A DNA stretch of 64,000 bases. It comes from RHLJ01 sp965222205. Lineage in GTDB: Bacteria > Bacteroidota > Rhodothermia > Balneolales > Balneolaceae. The notes below the pieces were generated by a model, which worked only from the letters and a program-made list of their open reading frames with translations, searched no databases and was not told where the DNA came from. Each line of letters starts with the position of its first letter. Within the stretch, counting starts at the first letter, position 1. Below, piece after piece: positions 61,274-64,000 of this stretch. Position numbers and translations under genes: made by a program. The stretch lies in the NCBI GenBank assembly GCA_965222205.1, contig OZ244932.1, forward strand, positions 1,550,001-1,614,000. The letters run 5' to 3'.

Positions 61274-62131
61274 CTATTGAATTAAATAAATTGCAGGGTC
61301 CTGAGGCAACCCATCTTTCCAAATTTCTAAATGAAGATGAGGGCCGGAACTGGAAACTCCCACATCTCCGGTAGTCCCTATAATATCACCTTTTAAAATT
61401 ACATCGCCACTCTTTTTTGTGAGCGAAGAACAATGCTTGTATACACTTAATAATCCGCCGGCATGTTGTACAGATATTACATATCCATTACTGATTGTCC
61501 AACTGGCATCAATAATAGTTCCATCTGCAATGGCTGTTATCAGTTCTTCTTCTTTGGTAGCTACATCAATTCCGTAATGTTCATTTTCGGGTTCGTAACC
61601 CCTTGTCAAAGAACCATTCACAGGAAAACTGGTGGGGAAATCCGGTGCTGCTTTAAATACATTAGAGAAAATTATACCGGATGTACTTACCCTTTCGCTG
61701 GTTAAATCGTCATCAAATCGGTTGGCATATAAATCCTCCAATTGCTGGTCATTATCAAACATAGATGAAAACCGGGCGTCCATTGCCAGCGTTGTGTCAA
61801 CACTCAACCGTATTACATCCTTCATTTCAGATAACTGATAATCTCTGACGATCAGCGAATCTTGCAAAGCAATTACCCTCTGAGTAATACTTTCAACCTG
61901 AGCGCGCATTTCAGCGTCTTCTTTACTGTATAACAAAGCCCCTAAAGGAGTAAGCATAAAAACAAGAGCCACAAACATTGAAAGCATCACACATATAAGC
62001 GTCAAAAAAGCAAAGAATTTAGTAGGTTTAAATTGGTAGGAATTGTCCTCTCCCGGACGCGAATCATCCAATAAGATCACTGTGATCTCTTTGAGACGTT
62101 GTTCGTAAAGCTTTTTTAGAAAATCTAACAT
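61274..62131 (-). CDS. M23 family peptidoglycan endopeptidase
   Basis: A 285-residue membrane-anchored LytM-type peptidase. One TM helix (about 38-62) is followed by a coiled coil (70-110) and the M23 domain (about 170-283). The Zn site fits EHYGID (His185, Asp189) and HLHLE (His265, His267), with His233 in VYKH as the catalytic histidine. The gene order peptidase-bactofilin matches the shape-control pair known from other bacteria. 24 bases after the GT4 gene. Confidence 0.94.
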   Translation of the reverse strand: MLDFLKKLYEQRLKEITVILLDDSRPGEDNSYQFKPTKFFAFLTLICVMLSMFVALVFMLTPLGALLYSKEDAEMRAQVESITQRVIALQDSLIVRDYQLSEMKDVIRLSVDTTLAMDARFSSMFDNDQQLEDLYANRFDDDLTSERVSTSGIIFSNVFKAAPDFPTSFPVNGSLTRGYEPENEHYGIDVATKEEELITAIADGTIIDASWTISNGYVISVQHAGGLLSVYKHCSSLTKKSGDVILKGDIIGTTGDVGVSSSGPHLHLEIWKDGLPQDPAIYLIQ

Positions 62132-62155
62132 TGTTCTGTTCTAAAGATGCACCTA

Positions 62156-63418
62156 TTAGCTGGAAATTACATTAAATATTGAAGCTAATTCTGATGTTAA
62201 TGTCTTACGATTGAATTTGGAGATAAACTCTTTATCTGGTTTGGGAAGTTTTTGTTCCTCCCATAAAGAAACAACTTCACTGATATTACCCATCAAAGCT
62301 TCAATATGTTCAGGGCTTGATATAAATGCTGCCCCATAAGAAGTAAGTGTAGATTTGGTATCTCCATCCGGAATCATTGCCAGAATTGGTTTCTCACTTG
62401 CCATATACTCATAGGTTTTACCAAGTGATATCATCCCGGAGTTCTTGGAGTGAGCGTTATTCAACCAAAGCACATCTGCTTGTCTCACATTTTGTACAGC
62501 TTCTGAATGAGGTACGAATCCAAAATCCTTTACATTTTCGTCTAGTTTATACGTACTGAAAAGCGTTCTGTCTCTCTCGCTAAGCACTCCCTGGAATTGC
62601 AACTCAATTACTTCTTTGTATTCCGGGTTTTCTTTAAGAAAAGAAGCCATCGCTTTAAGAAAAATAACAGGTCCACTATCTGGGTAAAATGTTCCACTGT
62701 AGAGAAAGGATAACTTTCCTGGTTGATGATTCTTTTCCACCTTCGAATCAAAATCATCCGGATCAAAACCCTGCGTAATCACACTGGTTTCTCTAGAATT
62801 TATTCCTCTTCCATCAATTGATTCTGATATATAGTTGTTTATCGTAACTATCTGGTCTGCAAATGATAAGGTTTCCTTTTCAATTGTTTTCATTTTCGAA
62901 TAATGCCAGGCAGATGGATATTTTATCAAATGGCTTTCCAGCCAGTCATCTCTTAGATCCATCACTAAAGGTATATTGAATCTCTCTTTTATTTTCTTAG
63001 CCAGAATCAAGTTTGAATACGGAGGAGCTGTAGCAAAAACAATATCAATTTTTTTGGTTTTGATGAGCTCTTCAGCTTTTGCAACCCCCGGTTTTATCCA
63101 CCCTTTTTTGTTATCCGGAAACCAGAAAAAAGTAGATATTTTTCTGAGCAGATTTTCCAACCATTTTGGCAGGATTATTTTGCGTTCACCAGCGGCGTGA
63201 AGAGGGGTATTACCTTCAACTCTGTGTACCTCAACTTCCAGTTCTTCCAGTTCTTTTTGAAGAGACTCATCGAACACATGATAAGCTCCAGGCTCAGGAC
63301 AAAGAACAATTGGATTCCATCCAAATTCCCGTAAATATTTTATGAATTTAAGTGGTCTTTGTACTCCACTCCCTCCCATTGGAGGAAAGTAATACACAAT
63401 AATGAGTACATTTTTCAT
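62156..63418 (-). CDS. Glycosyltransferase family 4
   Basis: A 420-residue GT-B enzyme. The N-terminal domain opens with VYYFPPMGGSGVQRPLKFIKYL and has MDLRDDWLESH; the C-terminal domain has FLYSGTFYPDSGPVIFLKAM, FGFVPHSEAVQNVRQADVLWL and SLGKTYEYMASEKPILAM, with the conserved Glu in the E-x7-E-like element. A polysaccharide or lipid-linked oligosaccharide product is likely. It lies 14 bases after guaB. Confidence 0.92.
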   Translation of the reverse strand: MKNVLIIVYYFPPMGGSGVQRPLKFIKYLREFGWNPIVLCPEPGAYHVFDESLQKELEELEVEVHRVEGNTPLHAAGERKIILPKWLENLLRKISTFFWFPDNKKGWIKPGVAKAEELIKTKKIDIVFATAPPYSNLILAKKIKERFNIPLVMDLRDDWLESHLIKYPSAWHYSKMKTIEKETLSFADQIVTINNYISESIDGRGINSRETSVITQGFDPDDFDSKVEKNHQPGKLSFLYSGTFYPDSGPVIFLKAMASFLKENPEYKEVIELQFQGVLSERDRTLFSTYKLDENVKDFGFVPHSEAVQNVRQADVLWLNNAHSKNSGMISLGKTYEYMASEKPILAMIPDGDTKSTLTSYGAAFISSPEHIEALMGNISEVVSLWEEQKLPKPDKEFISKFNRKTLTSELASIFNVISS

Positions 63419-63432
63419 TTCTGAAGCTTTGA

Positions 63433-64000
63433 TCAGACTGAATAGTTTGGCGCTTCTTTGGTAATTTGAACTGAATGGGGGTGACTTTCTTTGTAGGCAG
63501 CCGCAGAAATCTGTACAAATTCAGCTTTGTTTTTAAGCTCTTCAATACTTGCCGTTCCACAATATCCCATTGCAGCTCTAAGCCCACCCGTCATTTGATG
63601 TACCACTTCACCTAAATATCCTTTGAAAGGAACACGCCCTTCAATCCCTTCAGGAACCAGTTTTCTAATATCATCTTCAACATCCTGGAAATAACGATCT
63701 TTTGAACCTTTCTTCATCGCCCCAATACTACCCATACCACGGTATGATTTGTACTTTCGGGATTCATAAATGATAGTCTCACCCGGGCTTTCGTCTACAC
63801 CGGCAAACATAGAGCCCATCATTACAACATCTGCTCCTCCGGCAATGGCCTTAGGAATATCTCCGGTTTGTTTGATACCGCCATCAGCAACCAAGCCAAT
63901 TCCATTATTCTTACAAAACTCAGCTACTTCCATAACCGCGCTAAGTTGAGGGACTCCAACTCCCGTTACCACACGGGTAGTACAAATAGAACCAGGGCCA
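63433..64000 (-). CDS. guaB: IMP dehydrogenase (C-terminal part; start off right edge)
   Basis: The last about 189 residues of IMP dehydrogenase (IMP to XMP, NAD-dependent, first step to GMP). The catalytic loop GPGSICTTR with the active Cys is at the window edge, followed by GVPQLSAV, the K+/IMP site GGADVVMMGSMFAG, the mobile flap YRGMGSIGAM and PEGIEGRVPFKG. The CBS domains and N terminus lie outside. Followed closely by the GT4 gene. Confidence 0.97.
   Translation of the reverse strand, partial: GPGSICTTRVVTGVGVPQLSAVMEVAEFCKNNGIGLVADGGIKQTGDIPKAIAGGADVVMMGSMFAGVDESPGETIIYESRKYKSYRGMGSIGAMKKGSKDRYFQDVEDDIRKLVPEGIEGRVPFKGYLGEVVHQMTGGLRAAMGYCGTASIEELKNKAEFVQISAAAYKESHPHSVQITKEAPNYSV

Noticed and set aside
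61269..61322. Upstream TTG start of bactofilin
   Set aside because: It lies within the M23 peptidase gene; the ATG at 61268 fits the family start.
1..64000. CRISPR arrays, insertion sequences, prophage or integrase genes
   Set aside because: No regularly spaced repeats or transposase/integrase motifs were seen.

Overview
The window looks like chromosomal DNA of a marine or saline member of the Bacteroidota/Balneolota assemblage (FCB group), most like Balneolaceae. This is inferred from gene content: bacillithiol synthesis (BshC), a DUF151+UVR nuclease, DUF6090 membrane proteins, PKD and two-component propeller proteins, a Wzi-like barrel, and an ATP synthase operon without atpD/atpC. Base composition is moderately AT-rich. 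Start codons include several TTG/GTG, and Shine-Dalgarno sequences are strong at some genes and absent at others. No phage, transposase, integrase or CRISPR array is visible.

Layout. 1-6945 (minus): housekeeping run DUF151 nuclease, bshC, 5-formyl-THF cyclo-ligase, PspC protein, tmk, SRPBCC protein with its own terminator, then aroE, pgeF and a histone-deacetylase-like gene cut by the left edge. 7164-9243 (plus): small lipoprotein, RDD membrane protein, cupin. 9249-13516 (minus): SDR, queE, queD, redoxin, an alkyltransferase-like protein lacking the MGMT cysteine, DUF2520 protein, Sfp-type phosphopantetheinyl transferase. 13616-16455 (plus): lysS and a LolC/E-type permease. 16469-20650 (minus): unknown protein, propeller sensor kinase and LuxR-type response regulator. 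20980-22095 (minus): alanine dehydrogenase. 22281-24740 (plus): large secreted zinc protease.

24910-33528 (plus) is a tight three-gene run: membrane histidine kinase, FecR/fibronectin-type secreted protein and a 1571-residue PKD-repeat protein. TrkA/TrkH, a CotH-family protein and an MFS transporter follow. 39479-43181 is a mosaic accessory stretch: two DUF6090 genes sharing an almost identical 5' end but unrelated 3' ends, a 24-nt remnant of a third copy, a frameshifted metallo-beta-lactamase-fold gene and a serine hydrolase. 43178-47934 holds an RND/MMPL exporter, an HTTM-type membrane protein with a small partner, and a DUF3047 protein. 48046-53042 is a cell-surface glycan cluster with two glycosyltransferases, a sulfotransferase, a Wzi-like barrel and a flippase-like membrane protein. 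53101-55090 encodes MlaC and TolC.

55134-64000 (minus) reads guaB (partial), a GT4 glycosyltransferase, M23 peptidase, bactofilin, atpZ, an atpI-like gene, atpB, E, F, H, A, G, then tRNA-Ser(UGA) only 5 nt after atpG and a terminator after the tRNA. Cell-shape genes, ATP synthase and a tRNA may therefore share a transcript. The strongest candidates for undescribed biology are the kinase/FecR/PKD operon, the mosaic DUF6090 locus and the orphan protein coupled to the propeller kinase.
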